In this document: positions 7,110-17,137 of the stretch, piece after piece
Layout of the letters: each line of letters begins with the position of its first letter
Position numbering within the stretch: position 1 is the stretch's first letter
Assembly (NCBI GenBank): GCA_964483085.1
Contig: CAYZZX010000035.1
Coordinates: forward strand, 1-17,137
Source: JALHFZ01 sp964483085
GTDB lineage: Bacteria; Synergistota; Synergistia; Synergistales; Aminobacteriaceae
DNA length: 17,137 nucleotides
Direction: 5' to 3'
Made by a program: the position numbers and the translations under genes
The notes under the pieces: model-generated
Databases searched by the model: none
The model's input: only the letters and a program-made list of their open reading frames with translations
Told to the model about the DNA's origin: nothing

Positions 7110-7715
7110 ATGAAAATTCGCACACTGTCATGTATTTTGCTTGTCTTGGCTGTACTCTTTCTCTCTTGTAATGAAAAAATTGCCTGGGCGGCCCCCTTTT
7201 CCTCCAGCCCCGAGTTTCGATTCATGCAGCGCTTCCGCACCAAAAGAGACCAGCGCAACAGACTGAAAGCCATCGAAACCTACTTCTCCCGCAAAAACTC
7301 CCGTGTCTCCTCCCGGAATATTCAACACTACGCAAAACTCATCGAGGAATACTCGGCAAGATATGATCTTGATCCTTTCCTTGTGGCCTCTATTCTTGTA
7401 AAAGAATCCACTGTGAAGGAAAAGGCTGTGAGCAAAGGGAACTACGGCCTGATGCAGATCAACTGGAAGGCAAACAAACCGTGGATAGTCAAATCTCTTC
7501 CGGTCCGTTCACCGAAAGATCTCCTTATCCCTGAAAACAATATCCGTCTCGGAGCAACCATTCTCTCTGCCAATATCAAAAAAAGCAGAGGAGACGTGGA
7601 TAAAGGGCTCGACAAATATCGGGGGCGCTCCCTCGCATCCTATAGAAATTCGGTGCTGGCCCACTATAAGGAAATGGCCAGGATCTTCAGGCAGCTTCAG
7701 CCTGCATCTATTTAG
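7110..7715 (+). CDS. Secreted lytic transglycosylase (SLT domain)
   Basis: This small murein hydrolase (201 residues) is predicted to cleave the glycan strand between N-acetylmuramic acid and N-acetylglucosamine outside the cytoplasm. A signal sequence spans about residues 1-28. It could be cut by signal peptidase I after AWA (28), or lipidated at C20 (FLSC is a poor lipobox). The SLT domain runs from about 72 to the end, with the catalytic Glu99 in VKEST, the NYGLMQINW motif at 111-119, and the later NIRLGATIL segment. AAGGAG (7097-7102) supports the start. The next gene begins nine bases after its stop, so transcription may continue into the Mo-hydroxylase operon, though a functional link is not apparent. 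Confidence 0.88.
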   Translation: MKIRTLSCILLVLAVLFLSCNEKIAWAAPFSSSPEFRFMQRFRTKRDQRNRLKAIETYFSRKNSRVSSRNIQHYAKLIEEYSARYDLDPFLVASILVKESTVKEKAVSKGNYGLMQINWKANKPWIVKSLPVRSPKDLLIPENNIRLGATILSANIKKSRGDVDKGLDKYRGRSLASYRNSVLAHYKEMARIFRQLQPASI

Positions 7716-7724
7716 CTCCTTCGA

Positions 7725-8825
7725 ATGTTAGCGAAACAGGTTGCTGCGGTCGTGCTTGCCGCCGGATATTCGCAGCGGATGGGTTTTTTCAAACCACTTC
7801 AGAAAATCCGGGGAAGATCGCCTCTTCAGAGGATTGTTTCGTCTCTCACGGAGGCCGGTATCAGCGAAATTATCATTGTGACGGGTCACAGGAGGGAAGA
7901 AACAGAAGAAGCAGTTTCCCTCCTCGGCGGAAATTCTGTTTTCAATCCCCGTTTTTCTCAGGGAATGTTCACTTCCGTCCAGGCCGGGGCTGCCTCCCTT
8001 TCGTCCTCCGCCAGGGCGTTTTTTCTTCTTCCGGCGGACATTCCCCTCGTTCGTCCCTCTACCCTCCGACTTCTGCTCAAAAGGGGGGCCTTTGACCGAA
8101 TCGTCTATCCGGTCTTTCTCGCAGAAAGAGGTCACCCTCCTCTCATAGGGACGTCCTTTATTCCGTCCATCCTCTCCTATGGCGGAGAAGGAGGGCTGCG
8201 AAAAATCCTTGAATCCCGGAACGAATGGGCCGACGACCTTTCCGTGGCTGACGAAGGTGTGCTGCTGGACATGGATACCCCTGCCGACTACGAGAAAATT
8301 GTCCGTCGCTCTCGAAGGCTTTCCATCCCCTCCCGAAGGGAATGCCGTGCCCTTTTCGATCTGGCCGGAACACCGGAAAGAGTGCTGGCCCATTCGAAAA
8401 AAGTAGCAGCCGTAGCCTTGAATCTCGCCTTTCCCCTGCCAAAACCCCATCGCCCCGACATCGAATTGCTGCACAGGGCCGCCTTGCTTCACGACCTTTG
8501 TAGAACTGAACCAGACCACAGCAGGGCAGGTTCCGCCCTGTTATCCGCCTCGGGTTTTCCAAGGGTAGCGAAGATAATGGAAGTACATAAAGATCTTCGC
8601 CTCTTCTCCTCACCGGAGGCCTCCTTACTCTATCTCGCGGACAAGCTTGTACAGGACACCTCCCTTATTCCCCTGAAGAAAAGAAAAAAGCTCATGCTCG
8701 ACCGCTATAGCGGAGACCTTCCGGCACAGACGGCCATACGCCGCCGGTACGCCCGGGCCCTGCGAATTCAAAGACGGGTAGAACGCCTCGCCGGTCAAAC
8801 TATATGGACACCGCACATTCCTTGA
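7725..8825 (+). CDS. MocA-like molybdenum cofactor nucleotidyltransferase fused to an HD domain
   Basis: This 366-residue two-domain protein is probably a cytosolic accessory factor for the Mo hydroxylases encoded downstream. Residues 1-195 form a MobA/MocA-type nucleotidyltransferase: LAAGYSQRMG (11-20) with K23, the metal-binding LPADIPLV (102-109), GHPPLIG (136-142), and LLDMDTPADYE (180-190). MocA makes molybdopterin cytosine dinucleotide for xanthine-dehydrogenase-type enzymes. Residues 215-340 form an HD phosphohydrolase-like domain with H223, H256-D257 (LLHDL), H288 and D306 (YLADKLV). The HD substrate is unknown; it might be a nucleotide or another cofactor intermediate. There is no clear ribosome-binding site, which suggests translational coupling to the preceding gene nine bases away. 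YgfJ/MocA-type proteins are part of the selenium-dependent Mo-hydroxylase gene set. Confidence 0.85.
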   Translation: MLAKQVAAVVLAAGYSQRMGFFKPLQKIRGRSPLQRIVSSLTEAGISEIIIVTGHRREETEEAVSLLGGNSVFNPRFSQGMFTSVQAGAASLSSSARAFFLLPADIPLVRPSTLRLLLKRGAFDRIVYPVFLAERGHPPLIGTSFIPSILSYGGEGGLRKILESRNEWADDLSVADEGVLLDMDTPADYEKIVRRSRRLSIPSRRECRALFDLAGTPERVLAHSKKVAAVALNLAFPLPKPHRPDIELLHRAALLHDLCRTEPDHSRAGSALLSASGFPRVAKIMEVHKDLRLFSSPEASLLYLADKLVQDTSLIPLKKRKKLMLDRYSGDLPAQTAIRRRYARALRIQRRVERLAGQTIWTPHIP

Positions 8826-8874
8826 GGTAAAGTACAGTTAACTGAGAAATGAGCATCGGCAAAGGGGGAAAAAC

Positions 8875-9699
8875 ATGAAGAAGCTTCAATGGTATTTTCC
8901 TGATTCAATCGAGGAAGCTCTTGCGCTCTTGAGCAGGGAAAAAACAGTTCCTCACAGCGGCGGAACGAGCCTCGCGAATCGGGGGCTCTCCTCTGTTTCT
9001 GGCCTGGTGGATACGGCGAAGCTGCCCTTGAAATATCTGCGGATTGAATCGGGAAATCTGGAAATCGGAGCGAACGAAACCTATGCCTCCGTAGCCGACG
9101 GACTGAAGAACGTCCTTCCCGGCAATCTGCTCATCGCCTCCCTCGGACGGGCGGCAGCGACTCCTCTCCGCAATCGGATCACCCTGGGAGGAAGTGCGGC
9201 TCTCTTTCCCCTCTGGTCCGACCTTATCGGACCGATGGCAGTTCTGAACGGACAGATACGAACTGAGGGGCGAAATGCCGGACTATATGACGTTTTTTCC
9301 TGGATCAAGGATCATTCCCTTCAAAGGGGAACCCTGATCACATCTCTTCTCTTTCCCGATGCCGCCGACTGGCTTTCATGCCACTACAGGGAGACAAGGG
9401 TGGGGTTTGATTATCCCTCCTTCACCGTATCAGTTCTCGCTCGAGTAAAAGGCGGCACAATCGACACGATTCGAATCGCCCTTACGGGAGGGCTCGATCG
9501 GGTTGTCCGCCTGAAGGCCCTTGAAGAAACCCTTTCCGGAAGGGACATTTCCCATCTCTCTTCAGGTGACGTTCTTCGGTTGGCCTCAGTACCTTTCGGA
9601 AGGAAACCCTCGGGATCGCCGGAGTACCTGTCTCAGGTTGCGGCTGTTCAGGTGAAGCGATGTATAGAATCAGTGTTATTTCAGGAGGAGCAGAGATGA
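8875..9699 (+). CDS. Mo hydroxylase FAD-binding subunit (first enzyme)
   Basis: This is the medium, electron-transfer subunit of a xanthine-dehydrogenase-family enzyme (274 residues, typical length), similar to XdhB/YgfM/CoxM. It binds FAD and passes electrons from the 2Fe-2S subunit to an acceptor such as NAD or ferredoxin. The first FAD loop is HSGGTSLAN (27-35, normally AGGTDL), and the second is TPLRNRITLGGSAA (96-109) followed by SDLIGPMAVLN. The GGTD Asp is Ser here, a mild deviation. AAGGGGG precedes the ATG. Its stop overlaps the next start by ATGA (9696-9699), so the two are translationally coupled. It is the first gene of the hydroxylase structural block. Confidence 0.9.
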   Translation: MKKLQWYFPDSIEEALALLSREKTVPHSGGTSLANRGLSSVSGLVDTAKLPLKYLRIESGNLEIGANETYASVADGLKNVLPGNLLIASLGRAAATPLRNRITLGGSAALFPLWSDLIGPMAVLNGQIRTEGRNAGLYDVFSWIKDHSLQRGTLITSLLFPDAADWLSCHYRETRVGFDYPSFTVSVLARVKGGTIDTIRIALTGGLDRVVRLKALEETLSGRDISHLSSGDVLRLASVPFGRKPSGSPEYLSQVAAVQVKRCIESVLFQEEQR

Positions 9700-10169
9700 G
9701 AAAGGGAACTTTTTCTGTGAACGGCCGAAAGGAAGAGTGGACGTACAAGGAAGATGACGTGCTTCTCGATTCGATTCGGGAAGCCGGACATACTGAAGTC
9801 CACCGGGGGTGTCGGGAGGGATCGTGCGGCTGCTGCGCAGTTCTTCTGGAGGGGGTTCTCGTCAACTCATGCCAGGTTTTCACCGCCTCGGCGGAGGGAC
9901 AGAACATTATGACCGTGGCCGGTCTTGGAACGATTCACGACCCCCACCCTCTTCAACAGGCCTTTGTCGAGACCGGCGCGGTTCAGTGCGGTTTCTGTAC
10001 CCCCGCCATGATCCTCGCAAGCTACGCTCTTCTTCAGGAGAATCCGAACCCCTCCGATGACGATATCCGCCGCGGCCTGGACGGAAACTCCTGCCGATGC
10101 ACGGGGTACGTCAAGATCATCGAGGCGGTGCGCCTCGCAGCGAGGAGGATGACGGCCCATGACGAATGA
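9696..10169 (+). CDS. Mo hydroxylase 2Fe-2S subunit (first enzyme)
   Basis: This small subunit of 157 residues carries two 2Fe-2S clusters that wire the molybdenum site to FAD. The N-terminal plant-type ferredoxin cluster has C39, C44, C47 and C59 (GCREGSCGCC). The C-terminal helical cluster has C98, C101, C133 and C135 (CGFC and SCRCTGY), so all eight ligands are present. A longer reading frame opens at 9660, but the ATG at 9696 is preferred: it has AGGAGGAG at 9683-9690, overlaps the upstream stop as ATGA, and gives the normal family N-terminus. It overlaps the start of the molybdopterin subunit by 11 bases. Confidence 0.95.
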   Translation: MRKGTFSVNGRKEEWTYKEDDVLLDSIREAGHTEVHRGCREGSCGCCAVLLEGVLVNSCQVFTASAEGQNIMTVAGLGTIHDPHPLQQAFVETGAVQCGFCTPAMILASYALLQENPNPSDDDIRRGLDGNSCRCTGYVKIIEAVRLAARRMTAHDE

Positions 10170-12483
10170 ACGCTCCCTTGTGGGAAAATCCGTAAAAAAA
10201 ATTGACTCCCTTGCCCTTGCCTGCGGACAGGGGAAATACACCGGCGACTTTCCGGTGGAAACCCCGCTCTCTCTTGTCTTTTTCTATTCTCCTCTTGCCC
10301 ACGGTAATATTCTTGCCATCGACGACAGCACCGCCCGTTCCATGGACGGGGTAGTGGATGTCTTCCATTCGGAGAATACAAAGTCAGATCTTTTTACCAC
10401 CGCCGGACAGGGGTTTCCTGAACCCTCTCCCTACGACACCCGCCTTTTCAATCGAAGAGTTCGCTACGTGGGGGATATCGTCGGCTGCGTCCTCGCCGAA
10501 TCCCGCAGGCAGGCCAAGGCAGCGGCAGCGGCAGTAAAAGTGGAGTATGAACCTCTTCCGCCTCTTTTCGACCCGGAGGAATCCATAAACCCGACCTCAC
10601 CCCGCCTTCATGACGGAGAGGAGTACGCCCCCCTTCCGGTACCCTACCGCCCGGAGGAGAACATCGCCGGAGAGGTTCTTTTTTCCTTCGGCGACCTGGA
10701 AAAGGGGTTCGCCGAGGCGGATTTCATCGCGGACGAAACCTACAGAACCCATTATGCAAATCATTGCGCCATGGAACCCCACTGCACCACGGCTTTCCTC
10801 GACGAGAAGGGCCGGCTTGTGCTGTATTCGAGCACTCAGGTTCCCTTTCACGCCCGGCGTATCGTCAGCCAGACAACAGGGATACCCCTTCACCGTATTC
10901 GAGTGATAAAACCGCGAATCGGCGGTGGATTCGGCGGAAAGCAGGAGGTCCTTCTCGAACCCTATGTCGCTCTGGCCGCATGGAAATGGAAACGGAACGT
11001 CAAGGCCGAGCTCGACCGTTCCGAGATCTTCACCACCGGGAGGACCCGGCACCCCTTCCGGGTGCATATGCGTACAGGGGTGAAAAAAGACGGAACAATC
11101 ACGGCTATCGCCCTGGACGACGTGATGAACACTGGAGCCTACGGAGCTCATGCCCTCACCGTCCTCTCCAACGCCGGGTCGAAAGTCTTGCCTCTCTTCA
11201 ATAAAATCCCCAACGTCTCCTTCGTTGGCCGGGCCGTATATACGACTCTCCCCGTGGGAGGGGCCTACCGCGGTTACGGAGCGACTCAGGGGTACTTCGC
11301 CTTCAACCAGCATATGGACGGTATCGCCCGGACTCTCGGGGTAGATTTTCTCGATTTTGTAAAGTCCCGGCATATTCAGGAGGGAGAGACCTCCGAAGTC
11401 TTCAAGGCCATCGGCGAGGGGACTGAGGGTGTCAGCCAGATCATCCGCTCCTGCAAGCTCGACGAGTGCATCGACAGAGGAGCGGAGGCCATAGGATGGG
11501 CCCGTCTCCGGGGAAAAAGGATTGCCTCCGGATCCTGGGTGAAGGGCGTCGGCGCTGCGATGACAATGCAGGGGTCCGGCATTCCGAAGGTCGACATGGC
11601 GAGCGCGTCAATGAAGATGAACGAGGACGGCTCCTTCAATCTGCTTGTAGGGGCAACGGACATCGGCACCGGATCCGACACGATCTTGAGCCAGATCGCC
11701 GGAGAAGCCCTCGCCGTCCCTCTGGAAAAGATAATCATCCTCTCCTCGGATACGGATCTCACCCCCTTCGACGTCGGGGCCTACGCCTCGTCCACGACCT
11801 ATATCTCCGGCCAGGCTGTCCTTCGCTGCGCCAGGGAGATCCGCTCTCAGATTCTTTCCGTGGCCGCCTCCATGCTTGCCGTGCCGGTAGAGGAGCTGAC
11901 AGTGGAGCCGGGAGGACGGATACTTTCCGAAAAATGCGGAAAAGAACTTACCTATTCTCAGGTCGCGTGCCATTCTCTGTACACTGAAAACCAGTTTCAG
12001 ATCCAGGCCTCAGCCTCCTACTGCGGCTCCGAATCTCCGGCCCCCTTCATGGCCCAGTTCGCAGAGGTGGATGTGGACAGAGAGACCGGAAAAGTGCGTG
12101 TCGTCTCCTTCGTCTCTGCGGGAGACTGCGGGCAGGCGGTGAACCCCACGCTCACAGAAGGACAGATCGAGGGAGCGACTCTGAACGGCATCGGGTACGC
12201 TCTTACAGAAGAGTATCTTTTTGATTCGAAGGGAAAAATGACAAACAACAGTTTTTGGGACTACAAGATTCCGGGCATCCTCGACCTTCCCGCGATGAAG
12301 ACGATCATCGTTCCCTCCTCGGAACCGTCGGGGCCGTACGGAGCGAAATCCATCTCAGAAATCGGGATCAACGGACCGGCCCCCGCCATCGCGAACGCGA
12401 TCTACGACGCTGTGGGAGTTCGTATGTGGGATCTTCCCCTGACCCCTGAGCGAGTTCTTCGGGCCCTTCAATCAAAAGAATGA
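10159..12483 (+). CDS. Mo hydroxylase molybdopterin-binding subunit (first enzyme, xanthine dehydrogenase family)
   Basis: This large catalytic subunit (774 residues, usual length) binds molybdopterin cytosine dinucleotide and hydroxylates an aromatic heterocycle or aldehyde using water. Visible motifs are GGGFGGK (255-261), an active-site-type Glu in HCAMEPH (E206), the substrate/Mo-site segment GGAYRGYGATQG (367-378, R371), DIGTGSDT in the second Mo domain, and the catalytic Glu734 in GAKSISEIG near the C-terminus. The MEPH and GAKSxxEIG forms recall selenium-dependent xanthine dehydrogenases rather than the QEHxYLE type, but the substrate cannot be read from sequence. Selenium in these enzymes is a labile ligand, not selenocysteine, so no recoded UGA is expected. 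The gene overlaps its neighbours on both sides. Confidence 0.92.
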   Translation: MTNERSLVGKSVKKIDSLALACGQGKYTGDFPVETPLSLVFFYSPLAHGNILAIDDSTARSMDGVVDVFHSENTKSDLFTTAGQGFPEPSPYDTRLFNRRVRYVGDIVGCVLAESRRQAKAAAAAVKVEYEPLPPLFDPEESINPTSPRLHDGEEYAPLPVPYRPEENIAGEVLFSFGDLEKGFAEADFIADETYRTHYANHCAMEPHCTTAFLDEKGRLVLYSSTQVPFHARRIVSQTTGIPLHRIRVIKPRIGGGFGGKQEVLLEPYVALAAWKWKRNVKAELDRSEIFTTGRTRHPFRVHMRTGVKKDGTITAIALDDVMNTGAYGAHALTVLSNAGSKVLPLFNKIPNVSFVGRAVYTTLPVGGAYRGYGATQGYFAFNQHMDGIARTLGVDFLDFVKSRHIQEGETSEVFKAIGEGTEGVSQIIRSCKLDECIDRGAEAIGWARLRGKRIASGSWVKGVGAAMTMQGSGIPKVDMASASMKMNEDGSFNLLVGATDIGTGSDTILSQIAGEALAVPLEKIIILSSDTDLTPFDVGAYASSTTYISGQAVLRCAREIRSQILSVAASMLAVPVEELTVEPGGRILSEKCGKELTYSQVACHSLYTENQFQIQASASYCGSESPAPFMAQFAEVDVDRETGKVRVVSFVSAGDCGQAVNPTLTEGQIEGATLNGIGYALTEEYLFDSKGKMTNNSFWDYKIPGILDLPAMKTIIVPSSEPSGPYGAKSISEIGINGPAPAIANAIYDAVGVRMWDLPLTPERVLRALQSKE

Positions 12484-13796
12484 ACGGACAAAAAAAAGAG
12501 AGGGGCTATGTTCTCGGTGGTGGAGTAGTGGCCGACGGAAAGGGGCTTTTCCTCTCCGACGGCGCCCTTCGGGTGGAAGACGGAGTAATCCGGGAGATCG
12601 GCCCCTCCGGGAGCATGATGAAGGGTGATCTGCCCTTCATCGATGTGAAGGGCAGGCTTATCCTTCCCGGAATGGTCAATTTCCATCATCATCTCTATTC
12701 TACTTTTTCGCCCGGTTTTTCACCCCTTGGACCCACGGAGACCTTTCTCGATATTCTGGAAAATCTGTGGTGGCCTCTGGACCGGGCAGTGAACGAAGAG
12801 ATTCTCTACTATTCGGTATTGATGGGGGCTCTCGACTCTCTCTCTTTCGGAGTGACCACCATCTTTGACCACCACGCCTCGATGAATCTCGACCGGGGGA
12901 GTCTGGATATCGCCGCAGAGGCCCTGAACAGGGCGGGGTGCAGAGGAGTTCTCTGCCTCGAAACATCAGACCGCGAGGGCACAGAGGCACGGAACCGGCA
13001 GATAGAGGAAAATATCTCCTTCTGGGAAAAGCATAGAGCCGACCCCTTTCTTTCAGGGATGATGGGGCTGCACGCGAACTTCACCCTTTCGGAGGAATCC
13101 CTTGCTCTTGTGGCCGATCGCAAACCGGCGGAGATGCCCATTCATATTCACTGCGGCGAATCGATGGAGGACTTTCTCTTCTGTCAAAGGGCTGGCTACA
13201 AGGGCCCCGTGGACCGTTTGAACGCCTTCGGCCTCCTTGATGCAAGATCTTTTCTGGTTCACTGCGTCAACCTCGCCCGGGAGGAGTATGCACTTCTTGA
13301 CAGCGTTCGTCCGGCCATCGTCCTCAACCCTGAATCCAATGCGAACAACCGGGTCGGAACCCCAGAGCGGGACCGTCTGCCCGATCACCTTCTCGGCACG
13401 GACGGCATGTCCTGTGACATGCTCTCGGCCCTCAGGTCCTACTATCTTTTGGGAAAGGGCAACCGGGAGAGCTTCGCCCGGATGGAGCGGATGTTCTTTT
13501 CTCTTCCGGGAGAGCGCTTTGAACAATACCTCCCCGGACGTTTCGGTTTTTATCCCGGAGCAGCGGCGGATATCGCCGTTCCGGACTACATCCCCCTTTC
13601 ACCCCTGAAGGAAGGGAACATTCTCGGGCACCTGCTCTTCGGCGCGAAGGGCGGACGAGCCTTCCTCACCGCTGTGAACGGAAAGATCCTCTGGTTTCGA
13701 GGGGAATTCCCTCACGCCGACATAGATACTCTCCGTCTGGAAGCGCGTTCAGCAGCACAAAGCCTGGCAGCCCGCTTTCCTCTTCAAAAAAAGTAA
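12480..13796 (+). CDS. ssnA: SsnA-type aminohydrolase/amidohydrolase
   Basis: This metal-dependent hydrolase of the amidohydrolase superfamily has 438 residues, matching SsnA at about 440. Expected metal ligands are visible: H69 and H71 (GMVNFHHHLYS), H224 with E227 (HCGES), H261 (LVHCVNL) and D308 (GTDGMS). The flanks carry the SsnA-like GPTETFLDILENLWWPLDR segment (84-102) and NPESNANNRVG (283-293). SsnA is a recognised marker of selenium-dependent Mo-hydroxylase and anaerobic purine clusters, where it probably opens or deaminates a heterocyclic ring. Its start overlaps the stop of the hydroxylase subunit (ATGA, 12480-12483) and lacks a strong ribosome-binding site, which suggests translational coupling. 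The DHOD-like gene begins 12 bases later. Confidence 0.9.
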   Translation: MNGQKKERGYVLGGGVVADGKGLFLSDGALRVEDGVIREIGPSGSMMKGDLPFIDVKGRLILPGMVNFHHHLYSTFSPGFSPLGPTETFLDILENLWWPLDRAVNEEILYYSVLMGALDSLSFGVTTIFDHHASMNLDRGSLDIAAEALNRAGCRGVLCLETSDREGTEARNRQIEENISFWEKHRADPFLSGMMGLHANFTLSEESLALVADRKPAEMPIHIHCGESMEDFLFCQRAGYKGPVDRLNAFGLLDARSFLVHCVNLAREEYALLDSVRPAIVLNPESNANNRVGTPERDRLPDHLLGTDGMSCDMLSALRSYYLLGKGNRESFARMERMFFSLPGERFEQYLPGRFGFYPGAAADIAVPDYIPLSPLKEGNILGHLLFGAKGGRAFLTAVNGKILWFRGEFPHADIDTLRLEARSAAQSLAARFPLQKK

Positions 13797-13808
13797 AGGA
13801 GAATCTTC

Positions 13809-14725
13809 ATGACCGACATGACAGTGAGAGTGAACGGCATATCCTTTCCAAATCCAGTCCTCACCGCCGCAGGCCCCAATGTGGGGACCTGCGCGAAACT
13901 GATGGAGGCGGTACGGGGAGGCGCCGGAGGAATCGTCTCCAAGACGGTCTCTCCAATTCCGGCCATTGACCCGCGCCCAACCATCCGCAAAGGAGCCTGC
14001 GGCGGACTGATCAACTGCGAGACCTGGGCGGAGATCCCCGTGGAGGAGTATTTCGAGGGGTATCGCCAGGTCAAAGAATCAGGTCTTCCGCTTATCCTGT
14101 CCATCGGCTACTCTCCGGAGGATATGCGGTATCTCGGTGCCCTGCTCGAGAAGGAGATTCAGCCGGACGCCTTCGAGTTTTCGACCCATTACACGGGCAA
14201 ATCCGTCGAACCTCTCCTCGCCGTCGCCCGGGCCCTTCGGGAGACCGTCTCCGTCCCCATCTGGATGAAGATCTCTCCGAACACCCCCGATATCGAGGAG
14301 CTCGCAGTTAAGGCCTCGGAATATGTCGACGCCTTTGTGGCCATCAACTCCCTCGGTCCCGTGCTGGATTTCGACCCTGAAAATCCCGTTCCTCCTCTGG
14401 GTTCATCCTACGGTCAGGGGTGGCTCTCGGGGCCCGCCATTCTTCCTCTTGCCCTCCGCGTGGTCTACCAGATCGCCTCTTCCCAGCCGAAGCCGGTCAT
14501 AGGCGTCGGAGGGGTCTCCTCGGGGCGTGACGCCGTGAAATTTCTTCAGGCCGGAGCGTCCCTCGTGCAGATCTGCACTGCCGCCATCACAAAGGGCTCG
14601 GAGATTTACGGAAAGGTAGCCGGTGAGATCGACCTCTGGCTTCAGGAGAGAAAAATTCCGTCTCCGGACTCCCTTCGGGGAGAATACGCCCGCAATATCG
14701 CGTTATTGCGAAAGGAGAGGGCGTA

Positions 14726-14726
<1 letters not shown>
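13809..14726 (+). CDS. Dihydroorotate-dehydrogenase-like flavoprotein with altered active site
   Basis: This 305-residue TIM-barrel flavoprotein belongs to the class 1 DHOD/PreA (dihydropyrimidine dehydrogenase) family. Family features are ISFPNPVLTAAGP (11-23), MKISPN (153-158), GWLSGPAILPLALR (204-217) and the FMN-phosphate loop GVGGVSSGRDAVKFLQAGAS (232-251). The catalytic loop differs. Where class 1B enzymes have NxSCPN, this protein reads FEFSTHYTGKS (122-132), so the Cys aligns with Tyr128 and both Asn are lost. A normal pyrimidine-biosynthesis role is therefore unlikely. AAGGAG precedes the ATG, and the stop overlaps the next start as TAATG. Position between ssnA and a second Mo hydroxylase suggests reduction or oxidation of a purine-like or other heterocyclic ring, but that is inference. 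Confidence 0.85.
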
Positions 14727-17043
<2,317 letters not shown>

Positions 17044-17047
<4 letters not shown>

Positions 17048-17137
17048 ATATCCAGTTTTTTTTGAACGGCCTGTTTATTTCCAGAGAGGTTGAACCCCTC
17101 GACCGCCTCCTCGATATCCTCAGAGTCGGGGAGGAGC
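17044..17137 (+). CDS. 2Fe-2S subunit of the second Mo hydroxylase (N-terminal fragment)
   Basis: The reading frame is open from the ATG to the window edge, giving 31 codons. The translation begins MNIQFFLNGLFI and continues with PLDRLLDILRVGEE. This matches the N-terminus of the small subunit of xanthine-dehydrogenase-type enzymes, where a short beta hairpin is followed by LLDxLR before the first cluster cysteines. The cysteines themselves lie beyond the window. The ATGA overlap with the upstream molybdopterin subunit repeats the coupling seen in the first enzyme and supports the call. Confidence 0.8.

Noticed and set aside
7728..8519. 263-codon minus-strand reading frame
   Set aside because: It is fully antisense to the MocA-HD gene, whose motifs are convincing. 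The translation is low complexity and matches nothing recognisable.
8826..8874. Moco or purine riboswitch before the FAD subunit gene
   Set aside because: The gap is only 49 bp, too short for a known aptamer, and shows just a ribosome-binding site.
9660..9695. Upstream ATG for the 2Fe-2S subunit
   Set aside because: The 12 extra residues do not fit the family N-terminus. The ATG at 9696 has AGGAGGAG and an ATGA overlap with the upstream stop.
10597..11373. 258-codon minus-strand reading frame
   Set aside because: It is a shadow of the first molybdopterin subunit in GC-rich DNA, with no domain or plausible start signal.

Overview
The window looks like chromosomal DNA of an anaerobic bacterium that ferments amino acids and purines. 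The gene mix suggests Synergistota or Clostridia. That assignment is a guess: no rRNA or other phylogenetic marker is present. Base composition changes along the window. The left part (about 1-4600) is AT-rich, most strongly in hutD (14 G/C in positions 1201-1260). The right part is GC-rich (33 of 60 in 11701-11760, 35 of 60 in 15241-15300).

Left region (1-4481, + strand): glutamate (or glycine) formimidoyltransferase (ftcD), two hairpins, a HutD-family protein, an M20 metallopeptidase and a PucR/CdaR-type regulator. This fits catabolism of histidine or of ring-opened purines through formimino intermediates. Middle region (4482-7715): a cardiolipin synthase on the minus strand, tRNA-Leu(UAG), a convergent nitroreductase and a small secreted lytic transglycosylase. 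These look like ordinary housekeeping genes.

Right region (7725-17137, + strand): a tightly packed molybdenum-hydroxylase operon, with most genes overlapping or under 15 bp apart. The order is a MocA-like nucleotidyltransferase fused to an HD domain, the FAD, 2Fe-2S and molybdopterin subunits of a first hydroxylase, the amidohydrolase SsnA, a dihydroorotate-dehydrogenase-like flavoprotein, the molybdopterin subunit of a second hydroxylase, and the first codons of its 2Fe-2S subunit. SsnA, MocA-like proteins and XdhD-type hydroxylases are established genomic markers of the selenium-dependent molybdenum hydroxylase trait, and in anaerobes they occur in purine and urate catabolism clusters.

The most interesting feature is the DHOD-like protein. 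It retains the TIM-barrel flavin motifs but lacks the SCPN catalytic loop, and it lies between an amidohydrolase and a second Mo hydroxylase. By analogy with the reductive pyrimidine pathway (flavin reductase followed by ring hydrolase), I propose that it may reduce a heterocycle that SsnA then opens. FtcD, the M20 hydrolase and the PucR-type regulator could serve downstream steps and control. This model is inference.
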